Notes: generated by a model not told the origin, from the sequence alone. A DNA stretch of 64,000 nucleotides from Sipunculus nudus (GCA_026874595.1 JAPPUL010000089.1:248001-312000); one strand, 5' to 3'. Positions 28,957-38,190 are shown, numbered from the stretch's first letter. Numbers and translations are program-made.

Positions 28957-30283
28957 TTAAGGTGCTTTATAGTAACCATTAGTTTGGCTTGCTAAAGCAT
29001 CAGTTGTTGGGGTAAGAGGATTGTCTGCAAAGTTAGGTGTACTTGTATTATCACTATACATTGCCCCTCCTGCGTTAGTAGCTGTATTGCCTGTAAATGT
29101 ACAGCCAGTGAGACTTGGGTTACTAGTAGTTCTATTATATACTCCCCCTCCGTCCTGAGCTTGATTGCCACTAAAGGTAACGTTAGTTAGAGTTGTGTTA
29201 GAATTATCATTCATTAACCCGCCTCCCAAAGAACTAGCAATATTATTATTAAAGGTAACGTCAGTTAAGCTTGGGCTACTAACAGAATTGTATATCCCCC
29301 CCTCCATAAGGAGCTCTATTATCATTAAAGGTAACGTTATTTAAAGTCGGGCTACTATTCTCTTGATTAGTCATCCCACCTCCTATAAACGTAACAACAT
29401 TATTAGTAAATGTAACCCTCGTTAAGGTCGGACTACTCTCTTTTAAATTACGTAGCCCACCTCCATTATTAGCTGTATTATTACTAAAGTTAACGTCAGT
29501 TAAGCTTGGGCTACTATTAGTCTCATTAGTCATACCTCCTCCATTATTACCTGCATTACCACTAAAGTTAACATTAGTTAAGATGGGACTACTATTGTTG
29601 ATATTATACATCCCAGCACCATTAGCAGCTGCATTATTACCCGTAAAAGTAACTTTATTTAAAGTTAGACTACTATTATCATTATACATCCCACCACCCT
29701 GATTCGGAATTACAGGCCCACCATTTGCATTGCCTCCACTAATAGTAAGATTCTCAAGCTTTGCTTTTGTTGTTAAACCACTATCTGCAGTATGATAAAA
29801 AACATGGTAGACATTGTCAGTATTATCATCTTTAACGCCAATATCTCCATTTAAAACGGTTAGACTTCGATCAGCTGTAGCGCTATCCCCACCACCTGCA
29901 GGAAAGCCACCATAAACCTCAACATTATCCTTTAACGCAAAGTGTTTTTCTCTGTCAGTACTGCCGCCATTAGGCCAACTACTAGGTGAATAATTACCAA
30001 CTGCTACATATATCTTTACAACATTACTACTAGCATGTTTAGCAGCTTCATCAATTCCAGCTTGCAGATCCGTAAATGCATTAGCCCAAGACGTGCCATC
30101 ATTACCACCTGTTGCACTTGCATCTACATAGAATTCAGAAACCATCCCGCCTCCACCATCACCATCGCCCGTAATGCCTGCATCGTCTGCAACATCTTTT
30201 GTACAACTAGAATAGCCTATTGCTAATGTCAGGAGGAATATACTAAATACACCAATTAAAAGTTTTATTGTTATGTTTTGCAT
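28957..30283 (-). pseudogene. Beta-helix repeat lipoprotein 3, frameshifted in a G7 tract
   Basis: A divergent family member: its signal peptide (MQNITIKLLIGVFSIFLLTL, lipobox YSSC) and upstream region differ from the others. The head domain (FYVDASATGGNDGTSW, AVGNYSP, VEVYGGFPAGG) and GGGMYN/GGGMTN repeats are clear. The reading frame breaks at 29296-29302, a run of seven G on the coding strand inside a codon series for Y-G-G-G-I-Y-N. Six G would keep the frame open and give about 441 aa, ending NGYYKAP. The C-terminal 186 bases are identical to gene 2. The run of G makes slipped-strand phase variation a serious possibility. Confidence 0.75.
28996..29181 (-). repeat. 186-base segment identical to 27541-27726 (copy B)
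   Basis: Second copy of the shared segment, in lipoprotein gene 3. The match stops abruptly at both ends, as expected of gene conversion. Confidence 0.85.
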
Positions 30284-30596
30284 TCTGTCTTTCTTAACCT
30301 CTTCTTTTATTATTCTAAGCTTTTAACCTCATCTAGGCATAAAGCTTAGGGGAATCGCAATATACTCCTTTTACTCTAGCAACACTCTTGTTTTACTTTT
30401 TGGCTTAAATTTATTCTTTTTTCTTAGGATGTTTTGAATTATAGGAGTTTTAATATTTGCAGTTATATATTAGGGTAGGGGATATAAGGGAGATAGATAG
30501 GGGAGTCGGTATTATAGAAAGTTATGCTAGTTTCGGTTTTTGTTTTGCTGCTTTTTTATAGATATATTAATGCTTTTGCCTTAAAACTAAGTTTTA
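30284..30596. other. Region upstream of lipoprotein 3, not of the family type
   Basis: 313 bases that lack the shared promoter module. They include an inverted pair AAGCTT...AAGCTT (about 30331-30350) and purine-rich stretches on the plus strand. No gene or convincing promoter is visible. Confidence 0.5.
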
Positions 30597-30628
30597 AAAG
30601 ATAGCCCCCATTAAGGAGAGCTATCTTT
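30597..30628 (-). terminator. Terminator after lipoprotein 4
   Basis: Arms AAAGATAGC and GCTATCTTT. A second, perfect palindrome (AAGGGGCTTTAAAGCCCCTT, 30639-30658) lies between it and the stop codon. Confidence 0.75.
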
Positions 30629-30674
30629 AGTTTAACAAAGGGGCTTTAAAGCCCCTTAAAATTAACTATCTCGA

Positions 30675-31805
30675 TTATTCTTTATAGTAACCGTTAGTCT
30701 TACTTGCTGCAGCATCAGTTGTTGGGGTAATAGTATTACCGCCCCTATCTTTAGCATACTCCGGCTTAATAATAGTGACATCCCTGCTATCATATATTGC
30801 CCCGCCCTTGCCGTCAGCTCCAGTAGTCGTGTTGCCTGTAAATGTACAGACGCTAAGAAACTCTGGATTACTACCAGTATTATACATCCCGCCTCCATAA
30901 CGACTTGCTATATTACTAGTAAAGTTAACATCATTTAACTTTGGGCTACTATTATAATTACGCATCCCGCCTCCATTATTAGCTTGATTGCCCTCAAAGG
31001 TAACATTCTTTAAGGTTGGGCTACTACCCTGATTATACATCCCGCCTCCCAAAGAACTTGCTGTATTACTAGTAAAGTTAACATCCTCTAAGCTTGGGCT
31101 ACTATTACCATTAGACATCCCGCCTCCAGAATTAGCTTTATTACTAGTAAAAGTAACCTTAGTTAACTCTGGGCTACTATTATTATTATACATCCCTCCG
31201 CCATTATTGTGAGGGCTAGTACCATCATCTGCATTACCCCCACTAATAGTAACGTTAGAAAGCTTTGCTGAACTTGTTAAAGCTGAAAGATGATAAAAAA
31301 CATGGTATACATTGTCAGTATCAGCTGTAGTAACACCCTCTCCACTTAAAATAGTCTTAGATGGGTCCACGTCATTATATTCATTGTCCTTAAGGCCAGG
31401 ATATCCACCTATAACAGTAACGCCATTCTTTAAGGCAAAGTGTTTTTCTCTGTCAGTACTGCCGCCATTAGGGTGCCCTTGCGGCTTATAAGTCCCTTGT
31501 GCCACGTATACCGTTTTTCTAGTATCATGAGCTGCCGCAGCGTCAATAGCGGATTGCAGATCACCAAACGCATTAGTCCAAGATGTTCCATCAGGATTAC
31601 TAACAGGTGGATTAGAAATCTTTACATAAAATCCCTCGCTTGGATTTGCAGCTGTAGCTCCTTCTGGAGGCCCCGCAGCTCCACCAGCTCCACCAGTCCC
31701 TGTCCCATCCGATCCACAACCACTATATATTCCTAAACCCAATACCAATAAACTTATTAATAAAAACTTTGCCATTATTTTAATTATTTGCAGTATTTTC
31801 ATCAT
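30675..31805 (-). CDS. Beta-helix repeat lipoprotein 4 (GGGMYN family)
   Basis: 376 aa. The signal peptide is the family type but one Ile-Ile-Lys unit shorter (MMKILQIIKIMAKFLL), lipobox YSGC. The head domain is the variant beginning GFYVKISNPPVSNPDGTSW, shared with paralogs 5 and 7, where others start VYVDGSASDGG. About six GGGMYN/GGGMSN repeats follow AKLSNVTISGGNAD. The tail is NGYYKE. Localisation as an anchored surface or periplasmic protein is inferred from the lipobox. Confidence 0.8.
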   Translation of the reverse strand: MMKILQIIKIMAKFLLISLLVLGLGIYSGCGSDGTGTGGAGGAAGPPEGATAANPSEGFYVKISNPPVSNPDGTSWTNAFGDLQSAIDAAAAHDTRKTVYVAQGTYKPQGHPNGGSTDREKHFALKNGVTVIGGYPGLKDNEYNDVDPSKTILSGEGVTTADTDNVYHVFYHLSALTSSAKLSNVTISGGNADDGTSPHNNGGGMYNNNSSPELTKVTFTSNKANSGGGMSNGNSSPSLEDVNFTSNTASSLGGGMYNQGSSPTLKNVTFEGNQANNGGGMRNYNSSPKLNDVNFTSNIASRYGGGMYNTGSNPEFLSVCTFTGNTTTGADGKGGAIYDSRDVTIIKPEYAKDRGGNTITPTTDAAASKTNGYYKE

Positions 31806-31956
31806 TTTTCTCCTAATTCACTTGTATATATAGTATATAATATATCTAGTTTATAATATATCTAGTTTATAAAATATCTAGATTTAATATAACTCATAAC
31901 AAAAACTGTAACCAAAAAAAAACTCTAGGCATAATAAGGCATAATAAGACATAAAA
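31806..31956 (-). repeat. Family promoter/leader module upstream of lipoprotein 4, two 16-base units
   Basis: Like the other modules but with two tandem copies of the 16-base CTAGATAT unit (about 31841-31872) where modules 1, 2, 5 and 6 have one. The extra unit lies just upstream of the -10-like element. Confidence 0.75.
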
Positions 31957-31989
31957 AAAGATAGCCCCCTTAAAAAGAGAGCTATCTTT
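31957..31989 (-). terminator. Intrinsic terminator after lipoprotein 5
   Basis: Arms AAAGATAGC and GCTATCTTT followed by TTTTTTTAT on the minus strand. Confidence 0.8.
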
Positions 31990-32024
31990 AGTTTAACAAA
32001 GGGCCTTTAAAGTCCTTTCGGTAA

Positions 32025-33749
32025 CTACTGAGTGGCTTTATAGTAACCGTTAGTCTTGCTTTCCTCAGCATTGTCTGTTGGGGTAAGTACATTACCGCCC
32101 CCATCTTGAACATTGGCTAAGTTCTTAGGATTACTATCGTTAGTGTCATATATAGCCCCTCCACGAGTAGTTGCCGTATTGCCTGTAAATCTACAAACAG
32201 TTTTAAAGGCTGGGTTACTATTATAAATATTAAACATCCCGCCTCCAGCATCTTTAGCTGTATTACTAGTAAAGGTAACCTTAGTTAAATTTGGGCTACT
32301 ATTACCATTCTCCATCCCGCCTCCAGAGGCAGTAGCTATATTATTAGTAAAGGTAACATTATTTAAAGTCGGGCTACTATTACCATTAGACATCCCGCCT
32401 CCATACCCTGCTTTATTACTAGTAAAGTCAACATTACTTAAGGTTGGTTTGCTGTTACTAGCATTAGCCATCCCGCCTCCATTATTGGTAACTGTATTAT
32501 TAGTAAAGGTAACATTATCTAAAGTTGGGCTACTATTCTCATTATACATCCCGCCTCCATTAGTAGCTGTATTATCCTCAAAGGTAACATTATTTAACTC
32601 TGGCTTACTATTACTATTAACCATTCCACCTCCAAGGCGACCAGCCATATTCTTAGTAAAGGTAACCTTAGTTAAGGTTGGGCTACTACTATTATTATAC
32701 ATCCCGCCTCCATCACCGTCAGTAGATTTATTATCTTCAAATTTACCTCCAGTTAAAGTTGGGTTGCTATTCCCAGTATTATACATCCCGCCTCCTTCAC
32801 CGTTAGTAGCTGTATTATTAGTAAAGTTAACATCAGTTAAGGCTGGGCTACTACCCCCCTGATTAACCATCCCGCCTCCGGAACGACTTGCTATATTACT
32901 AGTAAAGGTAACATTAGTTAACTTTGGGCTACTACCCCCCTGATTAACCATCCCGCCTCCTTCCCTATAAGCTGTATTACTAGTAAAGCCAACATTAATT
33001 AAGGTTGGGCGACTATCATCATTAAGCATCCCGCCTCCATACTCTGCTTTATTACTATCAAAGTTAACATTAATTAAGGTTGGGCTACTACCTCTATTAT
33101 ACATCCCGCCTCCATTCTGGCGAGCATTAGTTTCATTTGCATTACCCTTAGTAATAGTAACGTTCTCTAACTTTGCTGAGCTTGTTAACTCCGTACTTAT
33201 ATCATGATAAAAAACATTGTATACATTGTCAGTATCATCTGTAGTAACACCCTCTCCACTTAGAATAGTCTTAGATGGGTCAACTGCATTTAATTCATTG
33301 TCCTTAAGGCCAGGATAGCCGCCTATAACAGTAACGCCATTTTTTAAGGCAAAGTGTTTTTTTCTATCTTTATCATCACCATCAGCACATTCAGCGTTTG
33401 CCTGATCAGGACAACTTGTCGGCTTATAAGTCCCTTGTGCCACGTATACCGTTTTTTTAGTACTATCTTTTGCTGCCGCAGCGTCAATAGCGGATTGCAG
33501 ATCACCAAACGCATTCTCCCAAGATGAACCATCAGGATTACTAACAGGTGGATTAGAAATCTTTACATAAAATCCCTCGCTTGGATTTGCAGCTGTAGCT
33601 CCTTCTGGAGGCCCCGCAGCTTGCCCAGCTCCACCTGTCCCGTCGCTTGAACAACCACTATTAAACCCTAAAACCAATACCAATAAACTTAGTAATAAAA
33701 ACTTTGCCATTATTTTAATTATTTTAATTATTTGCAGTATTTTCATCAT
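32025..33749 (-). CDS. Beta-helix repeat lipoprotein 5 (GGGMYN family), long single-module form
   Basis: 574 aa. Family signal peptide with lipobox FNSGC, then the GFYVKISNPP-type head domain with a cysteine-containing insert (SCPDQANAECADG). About thirteen GGGMYN/GGGMVN/GGGMSN repeats of roughly 25 residues follow, the longest uninterrupted helix in the array, with more than 60 residues of the tail region shared with paralog 7. It ends NGYYKATQ. Differences in repeat number between paralogs suggest gain and loss of whole coils by recombination. Confidence 0.82.
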   Translation of the reverse strand: MMKILQIIKIIKIMAKFLLLSLLVLVLGFNSGCSSDGTGGAGQAAGPPEGATAANPSEGFYVKISNPPVSNPDGSSWENAFGDLQSAIDAAAAKDSTKKTVYVAQGTYKPTSCPDQANAECADGDDKDRKKHFALKNGVTVIGGYPGLKDNELNAVDPSKTILSGEGVTTDDTDNVYNVFYHDISTELTSSAKLENVTITKGNANETNARQNGGGMYNRGSSPTLINVNFDSNKAEYGGGMLNDDSRPTLINVGFTSNTAYREGGGMVNQGGSSPKLTNVTFTSNIASRSGGGMVNQGGSSPALTDVNFTNNTATNGEGGGMYNTGNSNPTLTGGKFEDNKSTDGDGGGMYNNSSSPTLTKVTFTKNMAGRLGGGMVNSNSKPELNNVTFEDNTATNGGGMYNENSSPTLDNVTFTNNTVTNNGGGMANASNSKPTLSNVDFTSNKAGYGGGMSNGNSSPTLNNVTFTNNIATASGGGMENGNSSPNLTKVTFTSNTAKDAGGGMFNIYNSNPAFKTVCRFTGNTATTRGGAIYDTNDSNPKNLANVQDGGGNVLTPTDNAEESKTNGYYKATQ

Positions 33750-33832
33750 TTTCTCCTAATTCACTTCTATATATAGTATATAATATATCTAGTTTATAAA
33801 ATATCTAGATTTAATATAACTCATAACATAAA
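33750..33832 (-). repeat. Shortened promoter/leader module upstream of lipoprotein 5
   Basis: Keeps the ribosome-binding site, -10-like element and one 16-base unit, but lacks the distal AGGCATAATA block found in the other modules. Confidence 0.7.
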
Positions 33833-33857
33833 AAAAGAGCCCATAATGGACTCTTTT
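33833..33857 (-). terminator. Terminator after lipoprotein 6
   Basis: A different hairpin from the rest of the array: arms AAAAGAG and CTCTTTT with the extra pairing CCAT/ATGG, followed by a T-run. Confidence 0.75.
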
Positions 33858-33886
33858 AAGTCTAACTAATAAATCCTTATTTACTC

Positions 33887-34966
33887 TTATTCTTTTTCAA
33901 GATCTGATTTTACATAAACATACTTATCACCCCGATTGATAACCTTTTTATTCTCATCAGCATCTGTCCCATGAGTTGGGGTGCCCCATATATTATCCTT
34001 TATAATATTATAAATAGCTCCACCTTTACCTTCTTTTTCCTTTTCTATACTGCCAGCTATATTTTTCTTAAACTCACAACTAGCTAAGTAGGCCACACCC
34101 CTCTTATTATACATACCCCCTCCTTTCTCACCAGCCTTGTTGGCAGTAAAACTAACAAGATTATATAGCTTTGGAGTACTCCAAAAATTATACATCCCAC
34201 CTCCAGCATCAGCCTCGTTTTTAGTCAAGGCAACATGATCTAAGTGTGGGCTACTCCCATAATTATACATCCCGCCGCCATGCCTTGCTGTATTATATTT
34301 AAATATGACATTAGCTAAAGTTGGACTACTATTATAATTATACATCCCCCCTCCCTTATCGTCCTGACCTGTACCATTAGCGTTACCTTTAGTAATTGTA
34401 ACGTTAGAAAGCTTTGCTGAATTATCTAAGATAGTGCTGCCAGCATGATAAAAAACATGGTAGGCATTATCACTATCATCACCTTCTGTGTCAATATCAC
34501 CACTTAAAATAGTCTTAGATGGGTCTTCAACTTTTGTATCACCTTCTCCCGAATAGCCGCCTATAACAGAAACGCCATTCTTTAAGGCAAAGTGTTTTTT
34601 TCTATCAGTAGTCTCACTAGAAGCAGAATTAGGGTGCCCTTGCGGCTTATAAGTCCCAACTGCTACGTGTACCCTGACATAGCCATTACCACTAACCTTG
34701 CTAGCAGCGTCATTAATACCAGCTTGGAGGTCTTTAAATGCTTTAGTCCAACTAGTCCCGTCACCACCATCAGATGCATCATCGTCTACATAAACTATAG
34801 CTAATAATGGCGGCGGAGCAGCAGCTCCACCACCAGCTTGCTCAGCTCCACCTGTTCCGTCGCTTGAACACCCACTATATATTCCTAAAACCAATACCAA
34901 AAAACTTAGTAATAAAAACTTTGCCATTATTTTAATTATTTTAATTATTTGCAGTATTTTTATCAT
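33887..34966 (-). CDS. Beta-helix repeat lipoprotein 6 (GGGMYN family, divergent tail)
   Basis: 359 aa. Family signal peptide (lipobox YSGC) and VYVDDDASDGGDGTSW head domain. Only about five GGGMYN repeats are present and the last are degenerate. The C-terminus is unlike the others: the NGYYK tail is replaced by GDKYVYVKSDLEKE and the last part is Lys/Glu-rich. Its terminator also differs, so the 3' end seems to have a separate history from the other copies. Confidence 0.8.
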   Translation of the reverse strand: MIKILQIIKIIKIMAKFLLLSFLVLVLGIYSGCSSDGTGGAEQAGGGAAAPPPLLAIVYVDDDASDGGDGTSWTKAFKDLQAGINDAASKVSGNGYVRVHVAVGTYKPQGHPNSASSETTDRKKHFALKNGVSVIGGYSGEGDTKVEDPSKTILSGDIDTEGDDSDNAYHVFYHAGSTILDNSAKLSNVTITKGNANGTGQDDKGGGMYNYNSSPTLANVIFKYNTARHGGGMYNYGSSPHLDHVALTKNEADAGGGMYNFWSTPKLYNLVSFTANKAGEKGGGMYNKRGVAYLASCEFKKNIAGSIEKEKEGKGGAIYNIIKDNIWGTPTHGTDADENKKVINRGDKYVYVKSDLEKE

Positions 34967-35099
34967 TTTATCCTAATTCCCTTCTATATATAGTATATAA
35001 TATATCTAGTTTATAAAATATCTAGATTTAATATAACTCATAACAAAAACTGTAACCAAAAAAAACTCTAGGCATAATAAGGCATAATAAGACATAAAA
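34967..35099 (-). repeat. Family promoter/leader module upstream of lipoprotein 6
   Basis: Full-length module with one 16-base unit; the ribosome-binding site reads AGGATA in place of AGGAGA. Confidence 0.7.
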
Positions 35100-35132
35100 A
35101 AAGATAGCCCCCTTAAAAAGAGAGCTATCTTT
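35100..35132 (-). terminator. Intrinsic terminator after lipoprotein 7
   Basis: Arms AAAGATAGC and GCTATCTTT with a downstream T-run on the minus strand. Confidence 0.8.
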
Positions 35133-35167
35133 AATTTAACAAAGGGCCTTTAAAGTCCTTTCGGTAA

Positions 35168-38041
35168 CTACTGAGTGGCTTTATAGTAACCGTTATCCTT
35201 GCTTGCCTCAGCATTGCCTTTTGGGGTAAGCACATTACCGCCCCCATCTTGAACATTGGCTAAGTTCTTAGGATTACTATCGTTAGTGTCATATATAGCC
35301 CCACCACGAGTAGTCGCCGTATTGCCTGTAAATCTACAAACAGTTTTAAAGGTTGGGCTGCTCTTATTATTATACATCCCGCCTCCATTATTAGCTGTAT
35401 TACTAGTAAAGGTAACATTAGTTAAGCTTGGGCTGCTATTATAATTATACATCCCGCCGCCTCCAAAAGTAGCTGTATTATCTTTAAAGGTAACGTTATC
35501 TAAGCTTGGGCTACTATAATCATTATACATCCCGCCTCCATTACCAATACTAGCATTAGCCTTAGTTATAGTAACGTTATAAAGCTTTGCTGTATTACCT
35601 AAGCCAGCACTCTTAGGATGATAAAAAACACGGTAGGCATTGTCAGTATCAGCTGTAGTCCCAAGATCACCACTTAGAATCGTTTTATCAGCGTCGGGAG
35701 TATTCTCATCAAGCCTAACAAGGATATAAATACCATGCCCGCCCTGCTTATAGCCGCCTATAACCTCAACGTTATTCTTTAAGGCAAAGTGTTTGTGTCT
35801 ATCAGTAGTCTCACTAGAAGCAGAATTAGGACGACTTGTCGGCTTATAAGTCCCAACTGCTACGTATACCCTTTGTTTAGTACTATCTTTTGCTGCCGCG
35901 TCAATAGCCCCTTGCAGATCACCAAACGCATTCTCCCAAGAACTTCCATCTCCTCCAGCTTTTGCACCAATCCGTACATGAATACCATTATCATCTACTC
36001 GAGTGCCCTCTTGATAGTAACCGTTAGTCTTGCCATTCTCAGCAGTTATTGATCTAATTGCAGTACCTGTCCCATCTTGAGCATTGTCTAGGTCCTCAGG
36101 ATTGCTATTGTAATTATATATAGCCCCTCCTTTGCCATCATCTCTAGTAGCCATGTTGCCAGTAAATGTACAAACAGTTTTAAAGGTTGGGTTACTATTA
36201 TAAATATTAGACATCCCCCCGCCATTAGAAGCTTTATTATCTTTAAAGATAACATTAGTTAAGCTTGGGCTGCTACCATTATTATACATCCCCCCACCAT
36301 CAGAAGCTGTATTACTTTCAAAGAGAACATTAGTTAAGCTTGGGCTGCTATTAGAAAGATTATACATCCCCCCTCCATTATAGGTAGCTTTATTATCTTT
36401 AAAGATAACATTAGTTAAGCTTGGGCTACTACCATCATTAAACATCCCGCCTCCATTGTCATACGAGTCTGCATTAGCATTGCCCTTAGTTATTGTAACG
36501 TTAGAAAGCTTTGCTGTATTGTTTAAAGCTATATAGTCTAAATTAGGTCCCACAGGATGAGGATGATAAAAAACATGGTAGGCATTGTCAATGTCATTAT
36601 CTTCTATGCCAATATCACCACTTAGAATCGTCAAAGACAGATCTGTACTTCTTGTATCACCTTTCCCCGTATAGCCACCAACAACAGAAACGCCATTCTT
36701 TAAGGCAAAGTGTTTTGCTCTATCACCAGTTCCGCCATTAGGGTGCCCTTGCGGCTTATAAGTCCCAACTGCTACGTATACCGTTTTTTTAGTACTATCT
36801 TTTGCCGCAGCATCAATAGCCGCTTGTAGATCATTATATGCCTTTTCCCAAGATAAGCCATCTCCTCCATCTTCTGCATTAATCCGTACATGAAAACCAT
36901 AATCATCTACCTTAACTGCTCTAATGCCATCTTTAATGCCTTCTTGATAGTAACCATTATCCTTGCTTGCCTCAGCATCAGCTGTTGGTTTAATAGTATT
37001 ACCGTCCCCATCTTGAGCATTTTCTGGGTTCTTAGGATTACTATCGTTAGTGTCATATATAGCCCCACCACGAGTAGTTGCCGTATTGCCTGTAAATCTA
37101 CAAACAGTTTTAAAGGCTGGGTTACTCTTAGAAACATTAGACATCCCGCCGCCATCAGAAGCTGTATTACCAGTAAATCTAACATTCTCTAAAGCTGGGC
37201 TGCTACTGTTCCAATTAGACATCCCGCCGCCATTATAAGTAGCTTTATTACCAGTAAAGGTAACATCCTTTAAAGTTGGGCTGCTATTAGAAAAATTAGA
37301 CATCCCCCCTCCATTATTAGCTGTATTACGAGAAAAGGTAACATTAGTTAAGCTTGGGCTGCTACCAGAATTATACATCCCGCCTCCATTGTCATACGAG
37401 TCTGCATTAGCATTGCCCTTAGTTATAGTAACGTTAGAAAGCTTTGCTGTATCGCCTAAGTTAGTGCCATTAGGATGATAAAAAACATGGTAGGCATTGT
37501 CATCCTTATTTTCGTCCATATTAGCTGTATCATTATCCCCAAGGTCCCCGCTTAGGATAGTCAAAGATGGGTCAACTGCATTTAATTCATCGTCCTTAAG
37601 GCCAGGATATCCACCTATAACAGAAACGCCATTCTTTAAGGCAAAGTGTTTTGCTCTATCACCAGTTCTGCCATTAGGGTGCCCTTGCGGCTTATAAGTC
37701 CCTTGTGCTACGTATACCGTTTTTTTAGTACTATTTGCTTCTGCTGCATCAATAGCTGGTTGCAGATCGCTATAAGCTTGTCCCCAAGATGAGCCATCAG
37801 GATTACTAACAGGTGGATTAGAAATCTTTACATAAAATCCCTCGCTTGGATTTGCAGCTATAGCTTTTACTCTAGTCCCACCAGCAGTCCCACCACCAGC
37901 TCCTCCACCTACAGCGCCGCCTGTCCCTGTCCCATCCGATCCACAACCACTATATATTCCTAAAACCAATACCAATAAACTTAGTAATAAAAACTTTGCC
38001 ATTATTTTAATTATTTTAATTATTTGCAGTATTTTTATCAT
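35168..38041 (-). CDS. Beta-helix repeat lipoprotein 7, three-module form
   Basis: 957 aa, first gene of the array. One signal peptide (lipobox YSGC) is followed by three complete family units in tandem: roughly residues 66-370, 385-680 and 690-957. Each has its own head domain (SSWGQAYSDLQPAIDAA; LSWEKAYNDLQAAIDAA; SSWENAFGDLQGAIDAA) and four or five GGGM(Y/S/F)N repeats. Modules 1 and 2 end with the family tail (NGYYQEG), which then reads directly into the next head, so the protein looks like three paralogs fused after loss of the intervening signal peptides. The final tail is NGYYKATQ. Function unknown. Confidence 0.82.
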   Translation of the reverse strand: MIKILQIIKIIKIMAKFLLLSLLVLVLGIYSGCGSDGTGTGGAVGGGAGGGTAGGTRVKAIAANPSEGFYVKISNPPVSNPDGSSWGQAYSDLQPAIDAAEANSTKKTVYVAQGTYKPQGHPNGRTGDRAKHFALKNGVSVIGGYPGLKDDELNAVDPSLTILSGDLGDNDTANMDENKDDNAYHVFYHPNGTNLGDTAKLSNVTITKGNANADSYDNGGGMYNSGSSPSLTNVTFSRNTANNGGGMSNFSNSSPTLKDVTFTGNKATYNGGGMSNWNSSSPALENVRFTGNTASDGGGMSNVSKSNPAFKTVCRFTGNTATTRGGAIYDTNDSNPKNPENAQDGDGNTIKPTADAEASKDNGYYQEGIKDGIRAVKVDDYGFHVRINAEDGGDGLSWEKAYNDLQAAIDAAAKDSTKKTVYVAVGTYKPQGHPNGGTGDRAKHFALKNGVSVVGGYTGKGDTRSTDLSLTILSGDIGIEDNDIDNAYHVFYHPHPVGPNLDYIALNNTAKLSNVTITKGNANADSYDNGGGMFNDGSSPSLTNVIFKDNKATYNGGGMYNLSNSSPSLTNVLFESNTASDGGGMYNNGSSPSLTNVIFKDNKASNGGGMSNIYNSNPTFKTVCTFTGNMATRDDGKGGAIYNYNSNPEDLDNAQDGTGTAIRSITAENGKTNGYYQEGTRVDDNGIHVRIGAKAGGDGSSWENAFGDLQGAIDAAAKDSTKQRVYVAVGTYKPTSRPNSASSETTDRHKHFALKNNVEVIGGYKQGGHGIYILVRLDENTPDADKTILSGDLGTTADTDNAYRVFYHPKSAGLGNTAKLYNVTITKANASIGNGGGMYNDYSSPSLDNVTFKDNTATFGGGGMYNYNSSPSLTNVTFTSNTANNGGGMYNNKSSPTFKTVCRFTGNTATTRGGAIYDTNDSNPKNLANVQDGGGNVLTPKGNAEASKDNGYYKATQ

Positions 38042-38190
38042 TTTATCCTAATTCCCTTGTATATATAGTATATAATATATCTAGTTTATAAAATATCTAG
38101 TTTATAAAATATCTAGATTTAATATAACTCATAACAAAAACTGTAACCAAAAAAAACTCTAGGCATAATAAGGCATAATAAGACATAAAA
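38042..38190 (-). repeat. Family promoter/leader module upstream of lipoprotein 7, two 16-base units
   Basis: Tandem 16-base units at 38077-38092 and 38093-38108 (plus-strand ATATCTAGTTTATAAA twice), as in module 4. The rest matches the other modules. From 38191 to 38301 there is a small palindrome (ACCTTGATAAGGT) and the lgt ribosome-binding site, nothing else. Confidence 0.75.

Noticed and set aside
30035-30226. Plus-strand ORFs opposite the lipoprotein array and opposite pnp and nusA
   Set aside because: They are antisense shadows with no ribosome-binding site and no plausible protein character; their frames follow the repeats of the opposite strand.
26124-38041. Regularly spaced repeats resembling a CRISPR array
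   Set aside because: The repeated CCCGCCTCCAT-type words are coding: they translate as GGGMYN coils in long open frames and are too imperfect for CRISPR repeats.
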